Below, piece after piece: positions 1-8,142 of a stretch of DNA of 51,975 nt. How positions within the stretch are numbered: the stretch's first letter is position 1; each line of letters opens with the position of its first letter. The notes beneath the pieces are model-generated. The model searched no databases. It saw only the letters and a list, made by a program, of their open reading frames with translations, and was not told the DNA's origin. Made by a program: the position numbers and the translations under genes. Source of the DNA: an uncultured Prevotella sp. Lineage in GTDB: Bacteria > Bacteroidota > Bacteroidia > Bacteroidales > Bacteroidaceae. Location of the stretch: contig CAKQMS010000018.1 of assembly GCA_934254985.1 (NCBI GenBank), positions 1-51,975 on the forward strand. The letters are read 5' to 3'.

Positions 1-72
1 TTCAATAGCTCAGTTGGTTAGAGCACCTGACTGTTAATCAGGGGGTCGTTGGTTCAAGCCCATCTTGAAGCG
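1..72 (+). tRNA. tRNA-Asn (GTT), 5' end cut by window
   Basis: Cloverleaf read by eye. The 3' acceptor strand TTGAAGC (65-71) pairs with TTCAA at 1-5 plus two bases that must lie just before the window. The D arm begins GCTCAGTTGG, the anticodon loop CTGTTAA carries GTT (Asn), and the T loop is TTCAAGC. The discriminator base is G72. No CCA is encoded, which is common in this phylum. One T:T mismatch appears in the T stem. Only the first two nucleotides are missing. Confidence 0.9.
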
Positions 73-81
73 CAAATTGCC

Positions 82-117
82 AAGCCTTACAAGTTTCAAA
101 CTTGTGAGGCTTTTTTT
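82..117 (+). terminator. Rho-independent terminator of tRNA-Asn
   Basis: The arm at 82-94 pairs with 100-112 around a short loop and runs into a seven-T tract (111-117). It lies directly behind the tRNA and before the next promoter, so it ends the tRNA transcript. Confidence 0.85.
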
Positions 118-132
118 ATTTATTTTTTTTCG

Positions 133-140
133 TACCTTTG
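133..140 (+). promoter_or_regulatory. Bacteroidetes -7 box for the MATE gene
   Basis: TACCTTTG matches the phylum's TAnnTTTG -7 element. It lies 30 nt before the ATG at 171 and just after the tRNA terminator. A T-rich stretch precedes it, but no clear -33 TTTG is visible. Confidence 0.65.
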
Positions 141-170
141 CACCCTCAAAAGCTGTAATAAAGAGTAATA

Positions 171-1541
171 ATGAGAAATAGATTGAATTCAGCACAAAAA
201 CAACACTACTACCGCGAACTTCTTAGCATAGGTATTCCCATCATTATCGGACTGCTCGGAACCATCGTCCTTGGTTTCGCCGATACTCTCATGATTGGTC
301 ATCATAGCACAGAGGAGTTGGCAGCAGCAGGATTGGTGAACAATATTTTCACCCTTGTATTGGTCTCTTATATGGGCTTTTCATACGGACTAACCCCTAT
401 TATCGGTCGCCTGTATGGTATGGAAAAGACAAACGAGATAGGTAGCAAGGTGCGCAACTCGCTCTTTGCCAACATCATCGTGGGATTGATATTCACCTTG
501 GCAATGGTGATACTTTATTTCAATCTTGGTAATATCGGTCAGCCTGAGGAGTTGCTCAGCCTTATACGCCCTTATTTCATCATCAACCTCGTTTCGATAT
601 TGTTTGTCGGCATATTCAATACCGCAAAGCAATTCTTAGATGGTATCGCTAATACAAAGGTTGCTATGTGGGTGATGATATTTGGTAATGTGGTAAACAT
701 ATTCGGCAACTGGCTGCTGATATATGGTGTTGGTCCATTCCCTGAGTTAGGCTTGGCTGGAGCAGGTATTTCTACCACAGGTAGCCGCATTCTTATGGCG
801 CTGATAATGGTTGGTGTGCTTCTTTTCAAGAAAGAGTTCAAACAATATGGTCGCGACATCATTAATAGCAGCATCACCAAAGACGACTTCAAGGAGATGA
901 ACCGCCTTGGATGGCCTGTGGCATTGCAGTTGGCGATGGAATCGGCTGCTTTTACGCTAAGCTGTGTGATGGTAGGCTGGCTCGGCACCATTCCTTTGGC
1001 TGCCCACCAGATAATGATTACAATCTCGCAGTTGTTCTACCTCGTATTGTCGGGAATGGCTGCAGCAATAGCCATTCGCATAAGCCACTTCGTGGGTCAG
1101 AAAGACTATGCAGCGGTAAAGAGAAACGCCTACGACGGTTGGCGAATAAATATAATGTTATCGCTATTGCTTGGCATACCTGTAGTATTATTCCGCCATC
1201 AAATGGGCGGTTTGTTTACCGACAACGTAGAGGTTCAGCAATATGTTTCGGTATTGATAATACTGTTGATGGTCTACCAGTTTGGCGACGGCTTGCAATA
1301 TTCTTTTGCCAATGCGCTGCGTGGCATAGCCTGCGTAAAACCAATGGTTACATACGCTTTCGTAGCCTACTTCGTAATCTCGCTACCTATGGGCTACACT
1401 TTAGGTTTCCCATGTGGCTTAGACATCATAGGCATCTGGCTTGCATTCCCTGTGGGACTAACCATTGCCGGCTACCTATTCTGGCGCAGATTCATCAAAG
1501 AGGTGGATAAATTAGAGGCTAACAAAACTGCAAATGCTTAG
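171..1541 (+). CDS. MATE family multidrug efflux transporter
   Basis: Inner-membrane cation-coupled antiporter of the MATE (NorM/DinF-like) family, expected to export drugs or metabolites in exchange for Na+ or H+. The 456-residue length is normal for the family. The protein consists of about twelve hydrophobic helices in two similar halves. The N-terminal helix (GIPIIIGLLGTIVLGFADTL, residues 22-41) and the segment following near residue 45 (STEELAAAGLVNN) are typical of MATE proteins. The start follows a -7 box by about 30 nt. It is a single-gene unit: a terminator precedes it and a repeat-bearing non-coding stretch follows. The substrate cannot be deduced. Confidence 0.9.
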   Translation: MRNRLNSAQKQHYYRELLSIGIPIIIGLLGTIVLGFADTLMIGHHSTEELAAAGLVNNIFTLVLVSYMGFSYGLTPIIGRLYGMEKTNEIGSKVRNSLFANIIVGLIFTLAMVILYFNLGNIGQPEELLSLIRPYFIINLVSILFVGIFNTAKQFLDGIANTKVAMWVMIFGNVVNIFGNWLLIYGVGPFPELGLAGAGISTTGSRILMALIMVGVLLFKKEFKQYGRDIINSSITKDDFKEMNRLGWPVALQLAMESAAFTLSCVMVGWLGTIPLAAHQIMITISQLFYLVLSGMAAAIAIRISHFVGQKDYAAVKRNAYDGWRINIMLSLLLGIPVVLFRHQMGGLFTDNVEVQQYVSVLIILLMVYQFGDGLQYSFANALRGIACVKPMVTYAFVAYFVISLPMGYTLGFPCGLDIIGIWLAFPVGLTIAGYLFWRRFIKEVDKLEANKTANA

Positions 1542-1600
1542 TATATAAATAGCGCTTAACAGGTAGTTAAACAATTAATATATTTGTTAGCAAACAAACG

Positions 1601-1676
1601 GACATTTGGCAGAAAGCAAAAATACGTTTGATAGAAAGCATAGATAGATTTGCCAGAAAGCATAGATTGCTCGAAG
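1601..1676. repeat. 22-bp tandem repeat, three degenerate copies
   Basis: AGAAAGCA starts at 1611, 1633 and 1655, exactly 22 bp apart. The shared pattern is AGAAAGCAnAnAT followed in two copies by a TTTG near the end of the unit. A partial earlier copy (GACATTTGGC, 1601-1610) precedes them. The array lies downstream of the MATE gene and is non-coding on both strands. Two units happen to contain TAnnTTTG boxes (TACGTTTG 1623-1630, TAGATTTG 1645-1652). Confidence 0.7.
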
Positions 1677-1744
1677 CTTACTTTCGAAAGCAAACAAAGG
1701 CAGTTAAGTTATTGAAGTTAAGCCACTTACAACATCATCGCACC

Positions 1745-1859
1745 TATCTTTGCCGAATTCGGTAAAAAAGACTCGTTTTTAAAGGCGAATATTAAGAAAA
1801 ACCATAACAATTATATAACGGCAAAAGCTCTTGCAGGCATGATGCCTGCAAGAGCTTTT
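1745..1859 (+). ncRNA. Candidate short RNA (promoter box plus terminator)
   Basis: TATCTTTG (1745-1752) is a good -7 box on the plus strand. No gene follows on that strand; about 70 nt later comes the strong hairpin terminator. A transcript of roughly 100 nt, from about 1759 to 1860, would result. No -33 TTTG is seen at the right spacing, so the promoter is unproven and the call is speculative. Confidence 0.25.
1823..1859. terminator. Bidirectional terminator, 18-bp perfect stem
   Basis: The arm at 1823-1840 is the exact reverse complement of 1842-1859, with A-tracts on the left and T-tracts on the right. It works in both directions. It ends the minus-strand unit finishing at 1901 and any plus-strand transcript from 1745. 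Confidence 0.85.
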
Positions 1860-1860
1860 A

Positions 1861-1895
1861 TTGTTTATAGATTATTTTGTTGTTTATAGATTATT
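1861..1895. repeat. 16-bp tandem direct repeat
   Basis: TTGTTTATAGATTATT occurs at 1861-1876 and again at 1880-1895, separated by three bases. It lies between the terminator and the stop codon of the SH3 membrane protein and looks like a recent local slippage duplication. Confidence 0.8.
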
Positions 1896-1900
1896 AAGCT

Positions 1901-3454
1901 TTATACTCTTCTATCAGTAGTATGCGTGAGGCTAAATGTAGAACCACAGTCAGAACAAGTAAGGTGCTCATTAACCGATGAAACCACACGATGTTCGCGA
2001 TTTGTTTCCGTTCGTGATATCTCTTTACCACCTTTAGTGGTGACATTATACGTAACGTTGTCATAATACGATTTACCGCCATCAACCCAGTTGGTAGTAT
2101 CAAGAGTATACATATGATGGCAACTTGGACAACGATTATAGTTTATCCATGTATTCCATTGCAACCATTGCCAATACAAGTAGCCGATTAGCATTATTGT
2201 AACAAACCAAGGCAAACCACCTGTAAATACATATAGCAACTCACCACCAAAGAGCAATGCAAGGAACATAAGAAGCTTATACAAAGGATTAGGCAACACA
2301 TATACATAACCCAAGAACGACATAAGAGTTGGCAATACAAGCAGCAAGCAATGAATAAATAATAGGAATAGGGCAAGAACTATGAGTCCGCCTACTATTA
2401 CAACTACATATTGCAACCACATTGGCATACTAAAGTCGCCAATATTCTCACTAATCCATTCTGCCACAGCACTTCGTTTTTCGCCTTTAATATCAGAAAT
2501 GGTATTATATCCGGAAGGATCTGTAATACTCTCAGAACGATACTTTACGCACAAAGGATTGCCTTGGATAGCATCAACAAAAGGTAGATGGCTCATTATA
2601 AAGCCCATATCTTCAGGCTCAGAATATTCTATATTGGATACGATGCCATCAGTATATGTTACAGCAAACTTCTGATATACTTTACCTGCCTCAGCATCCT
2701 GCACAGCCAAAGGATAAAGAGCAGTAACTACATTACCCTTTACGGTTTGAGCCAAAGCGTAGCCAAACCACTCTTTACCAATTTCTTCTTTAGTTGTTTT
2801 ACCCTTCACTATATTATTTTTCACCCATTTCACCGTAACAGGCGAAGGTGCTGCACAATTATATACAGGCAAACCCATAGCCTGGACTGGGAAGAAATCG
2901 CCAACTCTGAAATCGTCGATGGTATTACCTTTTGCTCGTGCTACAACCTTATAAACAGATTGTATTGATTTCAACATAAATGTATCACCAACCTCTGCCA
3001 TATCTTTTTTCCATCGAAGAGACAAAACAGAATCACCAACAACATCCATAGCTACATATCCACGAGTGCCATCAGCAAGTTCCACCTGATAGCAACCCTG
3101 GTAGCGACTATATGCCAAGAGCTTTATAGCTTCACCTTTCTTAATTGTAGCAATACTGTTACCGACCTTTGTGGAAGAGTTGTTTTTATCCACAGGCAAA
3201 GTTGGATAATCATAGATGGTAGCCGACTTCTGGGCTATGCGCTCTACTGGAGTAAAATCGGTAATCTTAGATTTTGTCACACCTGTGAATGTCAAAATAG
3301 GCAAAATGGCTATCAGCAACACCAGTCCAACAAACCATTTATCAATTACAGCCATACCGGCTCCTGTACTGTCTAAGGCGAAATGCTTTATTTCACTAAA
3401 TGTTATCGATAAGATATCCATTAGCGGAGCGCCTTTTTTATAGTTTTTTCCCAT
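1901..3454 (-). CDS. Membrane protein with SH3b-like domain and C-terminal zinc ribbon
   Basis: Function unknown. The 517-residue protein starts with a hydrophobic helix (about residues 40-57). An extracytoplasmic segment follows, with a bacterial-SH3-like stretch around residues 85-140 (IKKGEAIKLLAYSRYQGCYQ, then DGTRGYVAMDVVGD). Near residues 345-430 there are three or four transmembrane helices. The C-terminus has two CxxC pairs (CPSC and CSDC) about 55 residues apart, expected to bind zinc in the cytoplasm. A second ATG 11 codons downstream (3421) could be the true start. It lies 38 bp behind dgt on the same strand and probably shares its transcript. SH3b domains often bind cell-wall peptides; that role here is inference. 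Confidence 0.6.
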   Translation of the reverse strand: MGKNYKKGAPLMDILSITFSEIKHFALDSTGAGMAVIDKWFVGLVLLIAILPILTFTGVTKSKITDFTPVERIAQKSATIYDYPTLPVDKNNSSTKVGNSIATIKKGEAIKLLAYSRYQGCYQVELADGTRGYVAMDVVGDSVLSLRWKKDMAEVGDTFMLKSIQSVYKVVARAKGNTIDDFRVGDFFPVQAMGLPVYNCAAPSPVTVKWVKNNIVKGKTTKEEIGKEWFGYALAQTVKGNVVTALYPLAVQDAEAGKVYQKFAVTYTDGIVSNIEYSEPEDMGFIMSHLPFVDAIQGNPLCVKYRSESITDPSGYNTISDIKGEKRSAVAEWISENIGDFSMPMWLQYVVVIVGGLIVLALFLLFIHCLLLVLPTLMSFLGYVYVLPNPLYKLLMFLALLFGGELLYVFTGGLPWFVTIMLIGYLYWQWLQWNTWINYNRCPSCHHMYTLDTTNWVDGGKSYYDNVTYNVTTKGGKEISRTETNREHRVVSSVNEHLTCSDCGSTFSLTHTTDRRV

Positions 3455-3492
3455 AATAAAATTGAGTAGGTTAGAATGAATATAATTATTGA

Positions 3493-4833
3493 TTATACTA
3501 TAGGCAAGGATATTCCATTTATCTTTTGATATATGTCGAGGGCGTAGACGTCAGTCATACCGCTAACATAGTCGATTACAGCCATGATGCGAGTCTCGAG
3601 GTCAGGACTATTAATCTCATACTGGCTGCTGAAACGACGAATGAGCTGTTTGGAATGGAAACGAGTAGGATTAACGGCAGCATCGGTAAGGGTGTCCATA
3701 AGGGTATCCATAATCTTGTAACCGCTAAGCTCGATGTCCAAAACAGGCTTACTGCAATAAATTCGCTTGAAGCTAACTTCCGTGCAATGCTCATAAGCAG
3801 CCTTGGCAATAGGCTCAACATGCGAGATTAGTGAACCCTCGAAGGTTCCATTAAGGATTTCTTCCTCATGTTCGCAGAACACTCTTACACATTCAGCTTC
3901 AAGTTTGCCAATAGCTCGGGCACGCATATATACCACTTGCTCGTTGCGATCGGTGATTCCTTCATCATCGATGCGCTTAAGCATCTGTTCCCTTGACTCC
4001 TCGTCAAAGAAACCAAGAAGCAATTCGCTCGTTTCTTCAAAGGTATTAATCTTCAGCTTATAAGCATCCTCGATATCCATTATCTCATAGCAGATATCAT
4101 CGGCAGCCTCTACAAGATATACTAAAGGATGACGTGCATACATGAGTGGTTCGCCAGGCTTCGACTTGCAAATAATTCCCAATTCATCGGCAATTTTGCA
4201 ATATATAGGTTCCTCTGTGGCAAAGAAGCCAAACTTACCATGGTCGCCAGCAGCGGAACTTGCAAAAGGATATTTCACTATACTTGCCAACATGGAATAT
4301 GTCATGGCAAAGCCACCCTCACGACGACCGTTGAATCTATGAGCGAGAATACGTAGAGCGTTGGCATTACCCTCGAAATGTGTAATATCATCCCAAAAGC
4401 GCGATGAAACCATCGATTTCAACGCTTTGCCATTACCCTCAGAGAAGAAAGCCTGAATAGCCTTTTCGCCACTATGGCCAAAAGGAGGATTGCCAAGGTC
4501 ATGGGCAAGACATGCAGCCGACACTATGGTGCCAATCTCTTGGAATAGAGTATCGCGCAATTCTGGATGGCGCTTGGTAAGGATATGGCATACGTCATTA
4601 CCCAACGACATACCTACCGACGCCACCTCGAGCGAGTGTGTGAGTCGGTTGTGAACAAAGATGCTGCCAGGCAAAGGAAACACCTGAGTTTTGTTTTGTA
4701 GACGGCGGAAAGGAGTAGAGAATATCAAACGGTCGTAGTCGCGTTTAAATTCTGTACGATCGTCGTCGCGTTGCAAATGGCGATGTTCTTGGCCAAGTCG
4801 CTTGTTGGATAGTAATTGTTTCCAGTTCATCAT
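3493..4833 (-). CDS. dgt: dGTP triphosphohydrolase (dGTPase)
   Basis: HD-superfamily enzyme that splits dGTP (or dNTPs) into nucleoside and triphosphate and so adjusts dNTP pools. The 446-residue length fits the short Dgt type. Metal-binding HD residues are visible: H66 in RLTHSLEVA, H111-D112 in ACLAHDLGNPPFGHSGE, with a later Asp in the AADDICYEIMD segment. The N-terminal TPFRRLQNKTQVF is a Dgt signature. A -7 box ends only four bases before the ATG, so the mRNA may be leaderless. It is divergent from dut, another dNTP-cleaning gene, across a 239-bp gap. Confidence 0.93.
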   Translation of the reverse strand: MMNWKQLLSNKRLGQEHRHLQRDDDRTEFKRDYDRLIFSTPFRRLQNKTQVFPLPGSIFVHNRLTHSLEVASVGMSLGNDVCHILTKRHPELRDTLFQEIGTIVSAACLAHDLGNPPFGHSGEKAIQAFFSEGNGKALKSMVSSRFWDDITHFEGNANALRILAHRFNGRREGGFAMTYSMLASIVKYPFASSAAGDHGKFGFFATEEPIYCKIADELGIICKSKPGEPLMYARHPLVYLVEAADDICYEIMDIEDAYKLKINTFEETSELLLGFFDEESREQMLKRIDDEGITDRNEQVVYMRARAIGKLEAECVRVFCEHEEEILNGTFEGSLISHVEPIAKAAYEHCTEVSFKRIYCSKPVLDIELSGYKIMDTLMDTLTDAAVNPTRFHSKQLIRRFSSQYEINSPDLETRIMAVIDYVSGMTDVYALDIYQKINGISLPIV

Positions 4834-4837
4834 ATGG

Positions 4838-4845
4838 CAAAATTA
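4838..4845 (-). promoter_or_regulatory. -7 box of dgt, nearly at the start codon
   Basis: On the minus strand TAATTTTG is followed by CCAT and then the ATG of dgt. If the usual few bases separate box and start site, transcription would begin at or next to the first ATG (or the second ATG three bases later). Confidence 0.55.
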
Positions 4846-4990
4846 ATGGAAAAGAATGGAATAGCAAAACAAATAATAATATTTGTTCTGATATTAATGA
4901 GCGCAACGCACTTTTTGCAAAGCACATCGCTCTTTTTACAATAAGTACTAATAAATATAAAGAAGTCATTGGGTTATCATTTTTTTTTGC

Positions 4991-4998
4991 TACTTTTG
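4991..4998 (+). promoter_or_regulatory. -7 box of the dut operon
   Basis: TACTTTTG, a clean TAnnTTTG box behind an eight-T tract, 74 nt before the dut ATG. It leaves a leader of about 65-70 nt in which no obvious structure is seen. Confidence 0.7.
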
Positions 4999-5072
4999 CA
5001 CCTTATAATATATAAGAAAACGGCGAAGCTCTAAAGCAAGCCCATTTTTCAATTAGTAATACACAATCAGCA

Positions 5073-5510
5073 ATGACCAACATCAGAATCATCAACAAGA
5101 GCCACCACCCTCTGCCAGCCTATGCTACCGAGCAGAGTGCAGGCATGGACTTGCGTGCCAACATCGAAGAGCCTATAGTATTGAAACCTATGGAGAGAAG
5201 ACTCATTCCTACTGGATTGTATATGGCTTTGCCACAAGGCTTTGAGGCACAGATTCGCCCTCGTAGCGGATTGGCATTCAAGAAAGGTATCACAGTATTG
5301 AATAGCCCTGGCACAATAGACTCTGACTATCGTGGTGAGTTGATGGTGCTTCTTATCAACTTGTCGACTGCAGAATTCATCGTAAACGACGGCGAGCGCA
5401 TAGCACAGATGGTGATAGCACGCCATGAGGTTGCTGAGTTCCAGGTAGTTGAAGAACTCGACGACACCGAGCGTGGTGCTGGTGGATACGGACATACAGG
5501 AGTGAAATAA
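5073..5510 (+). CDS. dut: dUTP diphosphatase (dUTPase)
   Basis: Trimeric enzyme converting dUTP to dUMP and pyrophosphate, which prevents uracil incorporation into DNA and feeds dTMP synthesis. The 145-residue length is standard. All five family motifs are present in order: AGMDLRA (23-29), PRSGLAFK (63-70), [10 protein letters not shown] (80-89), GERIAQMVI (107-115) and [10 protein letters not shown] (134-143). The last has Tyr where Phe is more usual and His-Thr where Ser-Thr is usual. It is first gene of a four-gene unit; its stop overlaps the next ATG by one base (TAATG). Confidence 0.96.
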   Translation: MTNIRIINKSHHPLPAYATEQSAGMDLRANIEEPIVLKPMERRLIPTGLYMALPQGFEAQIRPRSGLAFKKGITVLNSPGTIDSDYRGELMVLLINLSTAEFIVNDGERIAQMVIARHEVAEFQVVEELDDTERGAGGYGHTGVK

Positions 5511-7243
5511 TGCAGTTGAAAGGTATTATAACTCTTTTAGCAGTTCTCTTCATGTTGCCTCTGAGCATAGATGCAAAGAAAGAGAACAATGGTGGCGACG
5601 GCTCTACAGACCGACGCTACCAATACTTTTTTATTGAGGCTATGCGACAGCAGAGCATGGGCAACTATGCTTCTGCATTCGAATTATTGTCTCACGCCAA
5701 GGATATAGATGGCAATAAGCCTGAGGTTTACTACTATCTTGCTATGTATCTCGCACAGATGGAGAAAGACTCTTTGGCTCTTACTTCGTTAGAGAAAGCG
5801 GTGAGCTTGGCTCCAAAGAATGAGACTTACCAAGAGCGACTGGCACAATTCTATATCGGTAACGGCAAATACGATAAGGCTACAGAGGCTTACACCAGAC
5901 TATGCGACGAACATAGCTATCGCACAGATGCTATGAAGATATTGCTGCAACTGTATCAGCAAAAGAAAGATTATCCGAAGATGCTCGAGGTGATAAACCG
6001 CATAGAGCAGGTGGATGGCGAAAGCGAAGACCTCACGCTGTCAAAGGTGAGAGTATACGAGCTAATGAATAAGCCTGAGAATGCTCATAAGGCATTGAAA
6101 GAGTTGGCAGACAATCATCCTTACGACATCAACTACCAGATAATGCTTGGCAACTGGCTATTGCAAAACGACAAGGCCGATGAAGCATATGGCATATTTA
6201 CAAAGGCTCTGAAAGAAGAGGCTAACAACCCATATGCCCAGAGTTCGCTCTACGACTATTACAAACAGCATGGCGATAGTGCTAAGGCTGCCGATATGAT
6301 GGAGAAGATATTGGTAAGTACAGAGCAGTCGATAGAAAACAAGCTGCAGTTTGTACGCGAAGCTATTAAGGAAAACGAGCAGCATGGTGGCGACAGCATT
6401 AAAATGTTGTCACTATTCAATAGAATGATAGCAGCTTCGCCAGAGGAGACAGACATCAGAGAACTGGAAGTGGCATATATGAAAATGAAGAAGTTTCCTA
6501 CTGCCGCCATCGATTCTACGCTAACAAGTCTTCTCAATATTGCGCCTGATAATGCTTCGGCTCGTTTCCAACTTCTGCAGAACAAATGGAGCAGCGACGA
6601 TTGGGATAGCATAATAGCTTTGAGCGAGCCTGGAACACAATATAATCCCGAAGAAATGGTGTTTTATTACTTCACAGGTTTGGCTTATTACCAAAAAGGT
6701 GAAGACGACAAGGCATTGACATTTTTCCAGAAAGGTGTTGCAGAGATTAACGACAAGAGCAGCTCGGAAATCGTTAGCGACTTCTACAGCATAATGGGCG
6801 ACATATTGTTTAAGAAAGGTAAAGCTACAGAGGCTTTCGCTGCTTATGACAGCTGTCTGCAATGGAAACCAGACAATATATCTTGTTTGAACAACTATGC
6901 CTACTACCTTAGTCTAAACAACCAAAACCTAAAGAAGGCTGAGGAGATGAGCGTGAAGACCATACAGGCAGAGCCTACTTCGGCTACATATCTCGACACC
7001 TATGCGTGGATATTGTTCTTGGAAGGTAGATACGAGGAGGCAAAGATGTATATTGACCAAGCAATAAGCAACGATTCTACAGAGGAATCTTCGGCTGATG
7101 TCTATGAGCATGCTGGCGACATACATGCCATGGCTGGAGATATAGACAAGGCTGTGGAATACTGGAAGCAAGCACAAAAACGCGGTGGCGAAAGCAAGAT
7201 ATTGGCAAGAAAGATAAAACAAAGAAAATACATAAAGAAATGA
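5510..7243 (+). CDS. Secreted tetratricopeptide repeat (TPR) protein
   Basis: A 577-residue protein with a cleavable signal peptide ([20 protein letters not shown], ending near A22), so periplasmic or envelope located. The rest is a chain of about 34-residue helical repeats with TPR signatures: YYYLAMYLAQMEKDSLALTS near 80, a similar block near 400, and CLNNYAYYLSLNNQNLKKAE near 460. TPR chains act as protein-binding scaffolds. It overlaps dut by one base and the next gene by four (ATGA), so it is translationally coupled to a lipoprotein and an EnvC-like factor. A role in envelope assembly is inferred from that context. Confidence 0.85.
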   Translation: MQLKGIITLLAVLFMLPLSIDAKKENNGGDGSTDRRYQYFFIEAMRQQSMGNYASAFELLSHAKDIDGNKPEVYYYLAMYLAQMEKDSLALTSLEKAVSLAPKNETYQERLAQFYIGNGKYDKATEAYTRLCDEHSYRTDAMKILLQLYQQKKDYPKMLEVINRIEQVDGESEDLTLSKVRVYELMNKPENAHKALKELADNHPYDINYQIMLGNWLLQNDKADEAYGIFTKALKEEANNPYAQSSLYDYYKQHGDSAKAADMMEKILVSTEQSIENKLQFVREAIKENEQHGGDSIKMLSLFNRMIAASPEETDIRELEVAYMKMKKFPTAAIDSTLTSLLNIAPDNASARFQLLQNKWSSDDWDSIIALSEPGTQYNPEEMVFYYFTGLAYYQKGEDDKALTFFQKGVAEINDKSSSEIVSDFYSIMGDILFKKGKATEAFAAYDSCLQWKPDNISCLNNYAYYLSLNNQNLKKAEEMSVKTIQAEPTSATYLDTYAWILFLEGRYEEAKMYIDQAISNDSTEESSADVYEHAGDIHAMAGDIDKAVEYWKQAQKRGGESKILARKIKQRKYIKK

Positions 7244-8127
7244 AAATAAAGAATATTCTTTTTGCTGTTGCCCTGGGTGGTATGACCTTGGCTATGGCAG
7301 GATGTGGTTCGAAGAAGGCTGCAACAGAAGGTACATCATCGACAGTTGACAAGCACAACGGCGGTAATGTTCAAGCATTAGCTTTTGTTCAGAAAGTTGC
7401 TAATCAGAAGGTTAGCACCCAAAACATCGTTGGCAAGATGTCGCTCAACGTAAAGATGGGAAGCAAAAACATCACGGTACCAGGATCTCTGCATATGAGA
7501 TATGGCGAAGTGATACGCATTCAAGCATTCATCCCATTGTTGGGCAGCGAGGTTGGACGCATAGAATTTACTCCTGACTATGTGCTCGTGATAGACCGCA
7601 TGCACAAAGAATATATCAAGGAAGACTACAACAAGGTGGACTTCCTAAAGAACAACGGTTTGAACTTCTATTCGTTGCAAGCTTTGTTCTGGAATCAGCT
7701 ATTTGTGCCAGGAACAAAATCTATCAGCGAAGCAAACCTTATGGATTTTGGTGTAACAGAGGCTGGTAATAGCAAGAACATTACATTAAAGAAAGGTAAC
7801 CTGAATATAGTATGGAATGCCGACAATGCCAATGGTCGCATATCTACAGCTAAAGCGACATATAGCAGTCTAACTCAAGGTAAATCATCGTTGAACTGGA
7901 CATATTCCAACTTCAAGGCTGTTGCGGGCAAGATGTTCCCTGCTTACCAGAAGTTTACTTTTGCTACTACTGCCATCAAGAACCAGAGCAATATTTCCCT
8001 GACTATTGATATGGACGGTGTGAAGACCGACAGCAAATGGGAAGCAAAGTCGGAAATATCAAAGAGATATAAGAAGATAGAAGCTACCGACGTCTTCGGC
8101 AAGCTTTTCGGAGCACAATTAAAATAA
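7240..8127 (+). CDS. DUF4292 family envelope lipoprotein
   Basis: A 295-residue lipoprotein. The signal peptide ends in the lipobox MAGC, with Cys22 as the lipidated residue. The next residues are GSKKA, not the acidic export signal that sends Bacteroidetes lipoproteins to the cell surface, so it probably faces the periplasm. The body matches the DUF4292 pattern of alternating beta strands (INVKMGSKNITVPGSL-like and IRIQAFIPLLGSEVGRIEF). This fold is considered related to the LolA/LolB lipoprotein carriers, so moving lipoproteins or lipids is a reasonable guess. ATGA overlap with the TPR gene; EnvC-like gene 15 bp downstream. Confidence 0.8.
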   Translation: MKIKNILFAVALGGMTLAMAGCGSKKAATEGTSSTVDKHNGGNVQALAFVQKVANQKVSTQNIVGKMSLNVKMGSKNITVPGSLHMRYGEVIRIQAFIPLLGSEVGRIEFTPDYVLVIDRMHKEYIKEDYNKVDFLKNNGLNFYSLQALFWNQLFVPGTKSISEANLMDFGVTEAGNSKNITLKKGNLNIVWNADNANGRISTAKATYSSLTQGKSSLNWTYSNFKAVAGKMFPAYQKFTFATTAIKNQSNISLTIDMDGVKTDSKWEAKSEISKRYKKIEATDVFGKLFGAQLK

Positions 8128-8142
8128 TAACCGAGAGTTAAG

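Larger units (their letters stand above)
1542..1893. other. Non-coding region after the MATE gene
   Basis: About 350 bp without a credible gene. It holds the 22-bp repeat array, a TATCTTTG box at 1745-1752, a very strong two-way terminator at 1823-1859, and a tandem 16-bp repeat just beyond. No protein on either strand resembles a known family. Confidence 0.7.

Noticed and set aside
911..1510. 199-codon plus-strand frame inside the MATE gene
   Set aside because: Out-of-frame shadow; the MATE frame covers the whole stretch with coherent membrane helices.
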